Shown one piece after another: positions 1-5,709 of a DNA stretch of 8,518 nucleotides; within the stretch, counting starts at the first letter, position 1, and the number at the start of each line of letters is the position of its first letter. The notes under the pieces were generated by a model that was not told the DNA's origin, did not search any database, and was given only the letters and a program-made list of their open reading frames with translations. The DNA is from Oscillospiraceae bacterium. Its GTDB lineage: Bacteria > Bacillota > Clostridia > Oscillospirales > Oscillospiraceae. The position numbers were made by a program, and so were the translations under genes. The stretch is taken from assembly GCA_016287555.1 (NCBI GenBank), contig JAEFAK010000070.1, positions 1-8,518 of the forward strand, given 5' to 3'.

Positions 1-360
1 GTTTACGGTATAGCCGCGGTTTTCGTAGAACGGTCTTGCCTGAAAATCAAAAGTGCCGATCATGGCGAGATAGCAGCCGAGCTCTTTTGCCTTACGCTCG
101 GCCTCACGGATGAGCGCGGAGGCCATCCCCTTGCGGCGGTATGCTTCCTCGACCCACAGATCATAGATCGACGCCGTCTTCAAACCGTCCGCAGACAAAA
201 CGCATCCGCCGAGGAGGTCTCCGTTTTCATCGGTGACTTTATATACGAATTCTTCCTCCGCGTCTTCTTCGGGCCGTGCCATTGCGTTAAAAGCATCGTT
301 CGCCCGTTCTTCGATAAACTCCCCGTCGTCTTCCGAGCAGGGTATGATTTCATATTTCAT
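1..360 (-). CDS. GNAT-family N-acetyltransferase (C-terminus cut by window edge)
   Basis: The 120 visible codons look like a small GNAT acetyltransferase, which transfers an acetyl group from acetyl-CoA to an amine; the acceptor cannot be told from sequence. An acidic N-terminal region (about residues 9-37) leads into the strands FVYKVTDENGDLLGG (38-52) and IYDLWVEEAYR (65-75). The acetyl-CoA pyrophosphate-binding loop follows as R-R-K-G-M-A (75-80), the family's R/Q-x-x-G-x-G/A signature, then a helix. The closing motif ARPFYENRGY is the usual end of a GNAT fold, so only a few residues are probably missing past base 1. The ATG at 360 has a GGAG at 370-373, nine bases upstream. The gene follows the rRNA methyltransferase by 29 bases and is probably co-transcribed. 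The family call is firm; the substrate is unknown. Confidence 0.9.
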   Translation of the reverse strand, partial: MKYEIIPCSEDDGEFIEERANDAFNAMARPEEDAEEEFVYKVTDENGDLLGGCVLSADGLKTASIYDLWVEEAYRRKGMASALIREAERKAKELGCYLAMIGTFDFQARPFYENRGYTVN

Positions 361-389
361 TTCTGTTTGCTCCGTGATCCTCGATCTAT

Positions 390-1544
390 TTAATTCTTTG
401 TCATCGATACGACCGTCTCCAGATGGCGCGTATGCGGGAACATGTCGACGGGCTGTATCCTGCGGACGCGATAGCCCGAGCGCGTCAGGACGGCGAGGTC
501 GCGCGCGAGCGTCTCCGGCTCGCAGGAAACGTAGGCTATCTTCTCCGGCGCGGCTGCGGCGACGGCGCGCAGAAAGCGCGCGCTGGCCCCGGCGCGGGGC
601 GGGTCCATGATGAGCGCGTCGGGCCTTTCGCCGGACTTCGCCATGCCCTCCATGAAGGCGGCCGCGTCGCCGCGGAAAAACTCTATGTTTTCTATCCCGT
701 TTTCGCGGGCGTTCCACTTCGCGTCGCGCACGGCGTCGGCGTTGAATTCGACGCCCGTGACCTTTTTTGCCTTTCCCGCCGCGAGGATGCCTATCGTCCC
801 CGTCCCGCAGTAGGCGTCGAGGACATGCTCCGTCCCCTTGAGCTCGAGAAAGTCGAGCGCGGTCGAGTAGAGCGTCCGCGTCATGGCGGGATTGACCTGA
901 TAAAACGAATCCGGCGATATGCGGAAGGTTCGTCCGAGCAGCTCATCGACTATGTGGCCGCGGCCGAAGAGCGCGACGTTCTCCTTTCCCAGCGAGAGGG
1001 GCAGCGGGTCGGCGTTTATATTCTGCACGACCGTCGTTATCTCGGGGCGAAGGCGGATAAGCTCGGCGACGAAGGCATTTTTCGAGGGGAGCTGCGCCGT
1101 CCTCGTCACGAGGACGGCCATGACCTCGCCCGAATAGAGCCCGCGCCGGACGAGCACGTGGCGCAGAACGCCGCTCCTCCCGTCCCAGGGGCGGATATTG
1201 AATCTTTTCATCAGATCCCGCACTGTCACGACGACCGCGCCGCAGACTTCGTCCTCTATCATGCAGGAATCGACGGGGACGACACGCCCGGAGCCCGACT
1301 GGTACACGCCGGAGAGCACGCCGCCGCGCGAGCGCACGAACGCCGCCTGCACCTTGCAGCGATAATGATACGGCTCCTCCATGCCTATGATGCGGCTGAC
1401 GTGGCCGAAGCGCCCGAGGAGCGCTATCGCCCTCCCCTGCTTGAAGTCGAGCTGCTCGGGGTAGGTCAGGTTCTGCAGCTGGCAGCCGCCGCATTTTTTG
1501 AAGACGGGGCAGCCGTTGCCCCGCAGCTCGGGATCGTATGGCAT
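390..1544 (-). CDS. RlmD/RlmC (RumA)-like 23S rRNA (uracil-5-)-methyltransferase, TRAM-less
   Basis: SAM-dependent RNA methyltransferase that makes 5-methyluridine. The 384-residue protein has the Fe-S cluster set of the RumA/RumB group: C12-x5-C18-x2-C21, with C94 as likely fourth ligand. A substrate-binding region follows, with FYQVNPAMT preceding the SAM site, then motif I DAYCGTGTIGILAA, the acidic VTGVEFN strand, and MDPPRAG with D314. C341 in YVSCEPETLARD is the expected nucleophile and E376 in HLETV the expected base; their 35-residue spacing equals that of the E. coli RumA pair (C389/E424). It starts directly at the Cys motif with no N-terminal TRAM domain, so it resembles RlmC in architecture; the target (U1939, U747 or another uridine) is not decided by sequence. 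The ATG at 1544 is preceded by AAGGAG at 1551-1556, which lies inside the end of the upstream glycosylase gene, three bases away, implying coupled translation. Confidence 0.93.
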   Translation of the reverse strand: MPYDPELRGNGCPVFKKCGGCQLQNLTYPEQLDFKQGRAIALLGRFGHVSRIIGMEEPYHYRCKVQAAFVRSRGGVLSGVYQSGSGRVVPVDSCMIEDEVCGAVVVTVRDLMKRFNIRPWDGRSGVLRHVLVRRGLYSGEVMAVLVTRTAQLPSKNAFVAELIRLRPEITTVVQNINADPLPLSLGKENVALFGRGHIVDELLGRTFRISPDSFYQVNPAMTRTLYSTALDFLELKGTEHVLDAYCGTGTIGILAAGKAKKVTGVEFNADAVRDAKWNARENGIENIEFFRGDAAAFMEGMAKSGERPDALIMDPPRAGASARFLRAVAAAAPEKIAYVSCEPETLARDLAVLTRSGYRVRRIQPVDMFPHTRHLETVVSMTKN

Positions 1545-1547
1545 GGT

Positions 1548-2042
1548 CTACTCCTTCAGGACGGAATAGCTCTCGACGAGGCTTTCAAAGCTCACGGCGC
1601 AGTTGGCCGGCGAGGTCGAGGGCAGGCGCACGGACTCTATGCCCGTCCGCGGAAGATTATAAAGCCTGTAATATTTGTCCGCGGCGGCGCCCGTCGTATA
1701 GACGCGGGATATCTTCGTCCGCTCCAGCAGCCACGGGATATCCGATGGGACGGGGTTTCTGATGGTGGTGTCGCTCGCGCCGCGGATATCGCACTCGACG
1801 AGGGAATCCCAGAGTGCGAGCCCGTTTGAAAGGGCGAGCGCACGCTTTTCCTCGATGCTTTTCGGCTCGGGTGCGCCGAAGACGGCGGCGAGCACCCGCC
1901 AGAACCTGTTTTGCGGGTGGCCGTAATAAAAGGCCTGCTCGCGGGACTTCGGCGAGGGCATCGAGCCGAGGATGAGCGTGCGGCTCTCCGCGTCGAAAAG
2001 CGGCGGGAAGCCATGGGTCACGTGGGTATATTCGGGCATCAT
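1548..2042 (-). CDS. DNA-deoxyinosine glycosylase (family 6 of the uracil-DNA glycosylase superfamily, HDG)
   Basis: Predicted monofunctional DNA glycosylase that removes hypoxanthine, the deamination product of adenine, to start base-excision repair. The 164 residues match the family length. Motif 1 is LILGSMPSPKS (23-33), followed by YYGHPQNRFWRVL (39-51); this GSMPS...HP-x-N-x-FW pattern is characteristic of the deoxyinosine-glycosylase branch rather than classical Ung, and N45 is my inferred catalytic Asn. Motif 2, the DNA-intercalating loop, is LPSTSPAN (140-147). Two tandem ATGs occur at 2042 and 2039. I chose 2042, which gives an ATGA overlap with the upstream alkylation-repair gene and five-base spacing from GAGG (2048-2051); 2039 would have eight-base spacing and is equally possible, costing one residue. 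It is followed after three bases by the rRNA methyltransferase. The family is confident; activity on uracil or xanthine in addition cannot be judged. Confidence 0.9.
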   Translation of the reverse strand: MMPEYTHVTHGFPPLFDAESRTLILGSMPSPKSREQAFYYGHPQNRFWRVLAAVFGAPEPKSIEEKRALALSNGLALWDSLVECDIRGASDTTIRNPVPSDIPWLLERTKISRVYTTGAAADKYYRLYNLPRTGIESVRLPSTSPANCAVSFESLVESYSVLKE

Positions 2043-2716
2043 CTTATCCTCAGGCCGCGCAGGAGCGCCTTGCGCTCATCCGGGACGCGGAAGCTCTCGC
2101 AGGCCTTGCTTATCGTCTTGTTGTGCGTCCAGGGGTCGAGCCGCCGCCCCTCTATGTACGGCAGCGACGCCTCCCACTGCTTGGCCAGCGCCGTCGCGAA
2201 AAACCACGCGACCATCATGCGCACGTAGTATTCCTCCGAGCGCACGGCGGCGGGGATCTCCAGCAGCTCCGGGGAAAAGTCCGCGTCGAGAAAATGCGAC
2301 ATGAGCATCTCCAGCCCGAAGCGGCAGGTATAGACGCGCTCCGACGCGGCCCAGCGGCGTATATCCGCGAGCAGGGCGGGCTTGTCCTTCGCCAGCGCCT
2401 TGGGCGACATGGTATCGCAGACGGCCCAGTTATCCACGAAGGGGAGGAACCGCTCCGTCTCGGCAAGGCACTCGGCCCTGTCTCTTATCATGCTGACGAG
2501 CAGGCCGTGGAGCATGTTCTCGTCGAAGTATTCGTGCGGCAGCTCCGCCATGAAGGCGCGAGCCTCGTCCGTCCCTTTGAGGGCTTTGGCGAGGGCTCTG
2601 GCCTGCGGGACGCGCACACCGATGAAGCGCTCCGGCGCGACGCCGGGTGTGAGCCCCGACTGAAAGGCGGCGTAGTCCGCGTCGCGCAGCTCAAAGAGCC
2701 TGTCCCTTACGCTCAT
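2039..2716 (-). CDS. AlkD-type DNA alkylation repair protein (HEAT-like repeat glycosylase)
   Basis: The 225-residue, largely helical protein belongs to the DNA alkylation repair family (AlkC/AlkD, PF08713), which excises bulky or cationic alkylated purines such as 3- and 7-methyl adducts without flipping the base. Family landmarks are GVRVPQARALAKAL (33-46), DENMLHGLLVSMI (65-77), FVDNWAVCDTM (93-103) and RFGLEMLMSHFL (132-143). W97 and D101 have the W-x3-D spacing of the Bacillus cereus AlkD W109/D113 pair, so the key acidic residue is present; R132 and W171 are plausible counterparts of other active-site residues, but this needs an alignment. The start at 2716 is chosen because it overlaps the membrane-protein stop as ATGA and has AAGGGA at 2723-2728. 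The frame stays open upstream to 2959, but that part lies inside the membrane-protein gene and is not counted. Its end overlaps the deoxyinosine glycosylase start by four bases. Confidence 0.92.
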   Translation of the reverse strand: MSVRDRLFELRDADYAAFQSGLTPGVAPERFIGVRVPQARALAKALKGTDEARAFMAELPHEYFDENMLHGLLVSMIRDRAECLAETERFLPFVDNWAVCDTMSPKALAKDKPALLADIRRWAASERVYTCRFGLEMLMSHFLDADFSPELLEIPAAVRSEEYYVRMMVAWFFATALAKQWEASLPYIEGRRLDPWTHNKTISKACESFRVPDERKALLRGLRIR

Positions 2717-3381
2717 TCGGCTTCCCTTTTCGCGCTCGCGGCGGCGCGCAGGCGGCTGAAGAGCCGCAGCAGCACGCTCCCGGCGAAGTCCATCCCGGAG
2801 ATTATGAGGATGACCGGGACGAGCATCTTCGTGCCGAGCCGGAAGAACATATACCAGTCGCGCGCGGCGTTGACCGTCCCGTCCGGGGCGGCGGTGAGCA
2901 TGAGGGGGACTATGTAGTACACCCCGTAGAGCGCGACGGCGATGATCGCAAGGAAGCACGCGCGAAAGCGCAGCTTCCGCCCATCCTCAAAGAATATGAA
3001 ATCGACCGCGCCGAGCACGGGGACGAAGAAATGGAAGAAGAAATTATACTTCGTAAACAGCGAGAAATACCCCGACGGCACGAATGGCGAGAGCAGCAGC
3101 GCGACGACCGTGAACGTCAGCATCACGGACGAGGCCGCGACGAGGTAGAGCGCGAGCGCCCAGCGCGGCAGCTCGCCCTTCCTCTTTATCTTGAGGACGG
3201 CGACGATGACCGCCGTTATCCCCATGAGGATATTGGAATCCACCGTGAAGAATTTGAGCGCCGCCGCGCCCCTGTCGGCCAGCGGGCCCTTGATGCCCGA
3301 CATCATCCAGACCGTGCACCCGACGACGAGGACGGCAATGAGGAAATTGAGGCATACGGATATCTTGTCTCTTGTTTTCAT
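2713..3381 (-). CDS. Pr6Pr-like multi-pass integral membrane protein
   Basis: A 222-residue hydrophobic protein with about six membrane segments: near 10-29, 48-64, 75-98, 113-131, 141-163 and 186-206, ending in a basic cytoplasmic-looking tail (RLFSRLRAAASAKRE). The motifs KFFTVDSNILMG (43-54) and NFFFHFFVPVLGAVDF (113-128) match my memory of the Pr6Pr family of bacterial membrane proteins, which has no assigned activity. There is no signal peptide beyond the first helix. T46 and H117, near the start of helices 2 and 4, recall the Thr/His pair of the eukaryotic AIG1/ADTRP membrane hydrolases, but this is only a resemblance. The ATG at 3381 has GGAGAG at 3388-3393 with good spacing. The stop overlaps the AlkD-like start by four bases, so the two are probably translated together; why a membrane protein is coupled to a DNA repair gene is unclear. 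Confidence 0.82.
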   Translation of the reverse strand: MKTRDKISVCLNFLIAVLVVGCTVWMMSGIKGPLADRGAAALKFFTVDSNILMGITAVIVAVLKIKRKGELPRWALALYLVAASSVMLTFTVVALLLSPFVPSGYFSLFTKYNFFFHFFVPVLGAVDFIFFEDGRKLRFRACFLAIIAVALYGVYYIVPLMLTAAPDGTVNAARDWYMFFRLGTKMLVPVILIISGMDFAGSVLLRLFSRLRAAASAKREAE

Positions 3382-3387
3382 ATTTTT

Positions 3388-3393
3388 CTCTCC
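3388..3393 (-). promoter_or_regulatory. Ribosome binding site of the membrane-protein gene, next to a hairpin
   Basis: The minus strand reads GGAGAG eight bases (counted from the GGAG core) before the ATG at 3381. It begins immediately after the UUUU tract of the hairpin at 3398-3410, so a folded leader or ribosome binding here could influence each other. Confidence 0.55.
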
Positions 3394-3397
3394 AAAA

Positions 3398-3410
3398 GGG
3401 GCGAAGCCCC
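3398..3410 (-). terminator. Weak terminator or attenuator hairpin between DUF5131 and membrane-protein genes
   Basis: On the minus strand GGGGC-TTC-GCCCC can form a five-base-pair GC stem, followed at once by TTTT (3394-3397). It begins five bases after the DUF5131 stop codon. The stem is short and the U tract only four long, so termination would be partial at best; it may simply reduce transcription into the repair genes or stabilise the upstream mRNA end. No other gap in the window contains a stem plus U tract. Confidence 0.35.
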
Positions 3411-3415
3411 GGAAT

Positions 3416-4198
3416 CTACAGCTTGAGCTCCAGCTGCTCGGCTTCCGGCTGCGGCGGCCTTGAAGGCCTCCCGCCCGGGGCGGGGATGTCTATGCCCGCC
3501 TTTTTCGCCTGCGCGTGCTGGAGGCGGCGCGGGACGGCGTAGGTCTTCCCCCCGCGCACGAATCTCGCGCCGGTCTGGTGGAAAACGAAGGGGACGCCCT
3601 GCTCCGCGCACTGATCGCGCAGGGCGAGCACCCAGTCATAGTCGCAGGGGCGCGCGCCGCGGCCGGACTCGCCGCCCGCGCAGACCTCCTCGACGCAGGC
3701 GAGCCACGGCGAGACGTCGATCTTCTCCAGAAGCGGCTCGGCGACTATCATCCTGTGCTTTATGGGAAGCTCCGCGAAGACCGGCAGGCGGCGCTCCGCC
3801 ATGGCCTGATTTTCGACCGTGCAGCCGACGGCGACGTTATCGTACCCGTCGCCCCAGTCGGGCGGGAGGCAGAGCCCCATGCGCTCGATGCGCTTGGTAA
3901 AAAAGCAGAACGTGCAGTCGGAGCGCTCGCGGATCATGCGCCAGCAGTCCGGCCGCCAGTCGTCCGCGTCCTCGAGCAGGAAGTCCGAGGTGAAGCAGGT
4001 ATAGACCCAGCTTCCGCGCGGGAGCTTCCAGTCCCCGGAGCGGTCGCGGCGGAGCGGCAGGTCGAACGCGGCGGTCTTGCGGCACTGCGAGGCCGCGCCG
4101 CCGTATCGCTCGTCGCGGCGGTAGACGTAGCAATGCAGGCAGCCGGGGCTTATCTTCGTGCACCCGTGCCACGGGTTCCAGCCGTTATATCCAGCCAC
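3416..4198 (-). CDS. DUF5131 family protein (phage Gp37/Gp68-like, probable radical-SAM-related Fe-S protein)
   Basis: The 260 residues show the full set of DUF5131/PF07505 landmarks: WNPWHGCTKISPGCLHCY at the N-terminus, where C13-x6-C20-x2-C23 is the probable Fe-S site; FTKRIERM (100-107); VGCTVENQ (124-131); AEPLLEKID (153-161); GGESG (175-179); and an aromatic-rich end region. The family is found in phages and bacteria, is related to radical-SAM folds, and to my knowledge has no settled reaction. Oddities are HQTG at 207-210, where most members I recall have K-Q-x-G, a total of 14 cysteines including C95-x2-C98, and a proline-rich, probably disordered tail after residue 238. The start is GTG at 4198, supported by a perfect AAGGAGG six bases upstream; no ATG fits better, since the family begins just before W-N-P. 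It sits 18 bases after the fusion-protein gene. Confidence 0.88.
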   Translation of the reverse strand: MAGYNGWNPWHGCTKISPGCLHCYVYRRDERYGGAASQCRKTAAFDLPLRRDRSGDWKLPRGSWVYTCFTSDFLLEDADDWRPDCWRMIRERSDCTFCFFTKRIERMGLCLPPDWGDGYDNVAVGCTVENQAMAERRLPVFAELPIKHRMIVAEPLLEKIDVSPWLACVEEVCAGGESGRGARPCDYDWVLALRDQCAEQGVPFVFHQTGARFVRGGKTYAVPRRLQHAQAKKAGIDIPAPGGRPSRPPQPEAEQLELKL

Positions 4199-4204
4199 GT
4201 CCGT

Positions 4205-4211
4205 CCTCCTT
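4205..4211 (-). promoter_or_regulatory. Strong Shine-Dalgarno site that fixes the GTG start of the DUF5131 gene
   Basis: The minus strand reads AAGGAGG with six bases to the GTG at 4198-4196. It is the best ribosome binding site in the window and lies in the 18-base gap after the upstream gene's stop, so this gene can start independently of its neighbour. Confidence 0.75.
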
Positions 4212-4216
4212 CGCGC

Positions 4217-5152
4217 TCAGCCGCCGGTCAGGCGGCCGTGATCGTTCCACTCGCCGTACATCTCGCCCTTTTTCGTCTTCTCGATGAGCCGGGCGAGCGA
4301 TCTTTCGTATTTTTCGGGGTCTCTCTTCTTATAAAAGCTCACGTTGTAGGCCCGTACCCGCTGATACAGCGGCGGGAAGGCCTTGAAGCGCGACCATGCC
4401 CGTGCCTTTTTGAGCGCGGCCTCCAGCTCGGGGTCTATGCGGAAGCTCCGCGGGCCCATGGGCGGGAGGACCTTTCGCCCCGCGTCCGTCATGAGGCCGA
4501 GCCTTTCCAGCCTGCGGACGCGCTCCTTGTTGAGCTCCGTCCAGAGACTGCCCTTCCTGCGCGGGGTGAAGCGCCGCAGGCTCCGCCCGCCGACGATCCT
4601 TGCGGTGCTGTCTATCCAGCCGAAGCAGAGCGCCTCCTCGACCGCGTCGAGATAGGCGAGCGCCCCGCCCTCGGCGGGCCTGCCGCCCTTGACCTCGATC
4701 CAGCATTCCGGTTCGGAAGCGCCGTTGGCCTCCAGCCACGCGCGAAACTCCGCGCGCGAGAGCGCGCCGAGGACGTTTTTCTCCTTCGGAGGATCCCATT
4801 TCAGCTCGAAGGGGCTCGCCTCGATGACGAAATGCTCCTCGTCCAGCTCCGTTGGCGGGTGCGAATCGGCAAGGCCTATCGTGACGCCGGATATCTCCGT
4901 CGGCTCGAAGCCTTCTGGGCTGCCCATGACGACGTACTGCACGTCGAGATACGTGATCATTCTCTCCGCGCCCGGGTCGATCGGAAAGCTCTCGAACGTC
5001 TTTTCGATGCTGACGCCCAGCCCCTCCAGAAACGCCGCGACCGCCGGATACGCCTCGGCGACGTGAGCGGCGAAGTTGCGGCAGTATTCGCAGCCGCAGA
5101 GCTCGTCGGGCGGGAGAGCGGCATAATAGGCCTTAGTTTTTTCCTTATCCAT
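4217..5152 (-). CDS. Two-domain fusion: Cys-rich N-terminal domain of unknown function plus YdeI/OmpD-associated-like domain
   Basis: The 311 residues fall into two parts. Residues 1 to about 118 start with KAYYAALPPDELCGCEYCRNF, containing C19-x-C21-x2-C24 as a possible metal site, and run through LDVQYVVMGSPEGF and DSHPPTELDEEHFVIEA. I recall similar sequences as stand-alone hypothetical proteins in Clostridia; no function is known to me. Residues about 130-311 are YdeI-like: SRAEFRAWLEANG, then WIEVKGG, LCFGWIDSTARIVG (176-189), RRFTPRRKGSLWTELNKERV and a helical end. YdeI-type proteins have been linked to antimicrobial-peptide or bacteriocin tolerance in some bacteria, but the biochemical role is unclear. 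The ATG at 5152 has no good Shine-Dalgarno (only CGGGC nearby) and lies 11 bases after the DUF436 stop, so it may rely on re-initiation. The frame is unbroken across the junction, so this is a real fusion in this sequence. Confidence 0.8.
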   Translation of the reverse strand: MDKEKTKAYYAALPPDELCGCEYCRNFAAHVAEAYPAVAAFLEGLGVSIEKTFESFPIDPGAERMITYLDVQYVVMGSPEGFEPTEISGVTIGLADSHPPTELDEEHFVIEASPFELKWDPPKEKNVLGALSRAEFRAWLEANGASEPECWIEVKGGRPAEGGALAYLDAVEEALCFGWIDSTARIVGGRSLRRFTPRRKGSLWTELNKERVRRLERLGLMTDAGRKVLPPMGPRSFRIDPELEAALKKARAWSRFKAFPPLYQRVRAYNVSFYKKRDPEKYERSLARLIEKTKKGEMYGEWNDHGRLTGG

Positions 5153-5163
5153 GCCCGATGCGG

Positions 5164-5709
5164 TTATTTCAGGCTGTCGTCATAGACGGCGCGGCTCCCG
5201 CCGATGAACTTCGGCCTCGTCCTCGCCGCGGAGACGTGCGCCGCGCCCAGCGAGAAGCTCGCGAGCCGCACGGGGACGGCGACCTTTTTAAGATGCATGC
5301 CGATGAGAGTATCGCCTATGTCGAGCCCCGCGTCGGCGCGTATCTCCTCAAGGACGACGGGATCGCGAAAGCGCCTGTACGCCGTCGTGGCGAAGGAGCC
5401 GCCCGCCTTCGGCTGCGGGACGACGTTGACCGGCTCCGCGCCGGGGACGGCCTCGCGCTCGACGACGACGGCGCGGTTGAGGTGCTCGCAGCACTGTGCG
5501 GCGAGCCATGCTCCCCGCTCCGCGAGCGCCGCCGCGATGCCCTCATAGACGGCCTCGGCGGCCTCGATGCTGGAATTCGTGCCTATCCTGTCGCCCACTA
5601 TCTCCGAGGAGGAGCAGCCGACGACGAGTATCTGTCCCTTTTTGAGCCCGGCCTTTTCGCAGAGCTCGGACGCGAGCTCGTAAGCCTGCTTTTTCTCAGT
5701 CTCAAACAT
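5164..5709 (-). CDS. DUF436 / TIGR01440 family protein (UPF0340, YwlG-like)
   Basis: The 181-residue protein is a complete member of the UPF0340/TIGR01440 family, widespread in Firmicutes and best known as Bacillus subtilis YwlG; its function is not established. Conserved blocks are all present: VVGCSSSEIVGDRIGTNSS (29-47), AQCCEHLNRA (71-80), PKAGGSFATTAYRRF (100-114), GDTLIGMHLKKVAVPVR (132-148) and RPKFIGGSRAVYDD (165-178). Length equals the usual family length and there is no signal peptide or membrane segment, so a soluble cytoplasmic protein is expected. The ATG at 5709 lies inside the end of the HD-domain gene (eight-base overlap) and has an AAGGGA-type ribosome binding site upstream, so expression is probably coupled to it. 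The gene is one of the better taxonomic pointers in the window. Family assignment is very firm; no reaction should be inferred. Confidence 0.93.
   Translation of the reverse strand: MFETEKKQAYELASELCEKAGLKKGQILVVGCSSSEIVGDRIGTNSSIEAAEAVYEGIAAALAERGAWLAAQCCEHLNRAVVVEREAVPGAEPVNVVPQPKAGGSFATTAYRRFRDPVVLEEIRADAGLDIGDTLIGMHLKKVAVPVRLASFSLGAAHVSAARTRPKFIGGSRAVYDDSLK

Noticed and set aside
423..1829. Long open frame on the plus strand (468 codons)
   Set aside because: It is the antisense shadow of the rRNA methyltransferase and deoxyinosine glycosylase genes; its Arg/Ala/Asp-rich translation has no recognisable domain and GC-rich DNA rarely produces stop codons.
2717..2959. In-frame N-terminal extension of the AlkD-like protein (306 residues in total)
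   Set aside because: The extension lies inside the membrane-protein gene in another frame, is low-complexity (Arg/His/Ala-rich), and the ATG at 2716 has its own ribosome site and ATGA overlap.
3515..5185. 556-codon open frame on the plus strand
   Set aside because: It runs antisense across DUF5131 and the fusion gene, both of which have clear family motifs on the minus strand; its composition is that of a GC-rich shadow.
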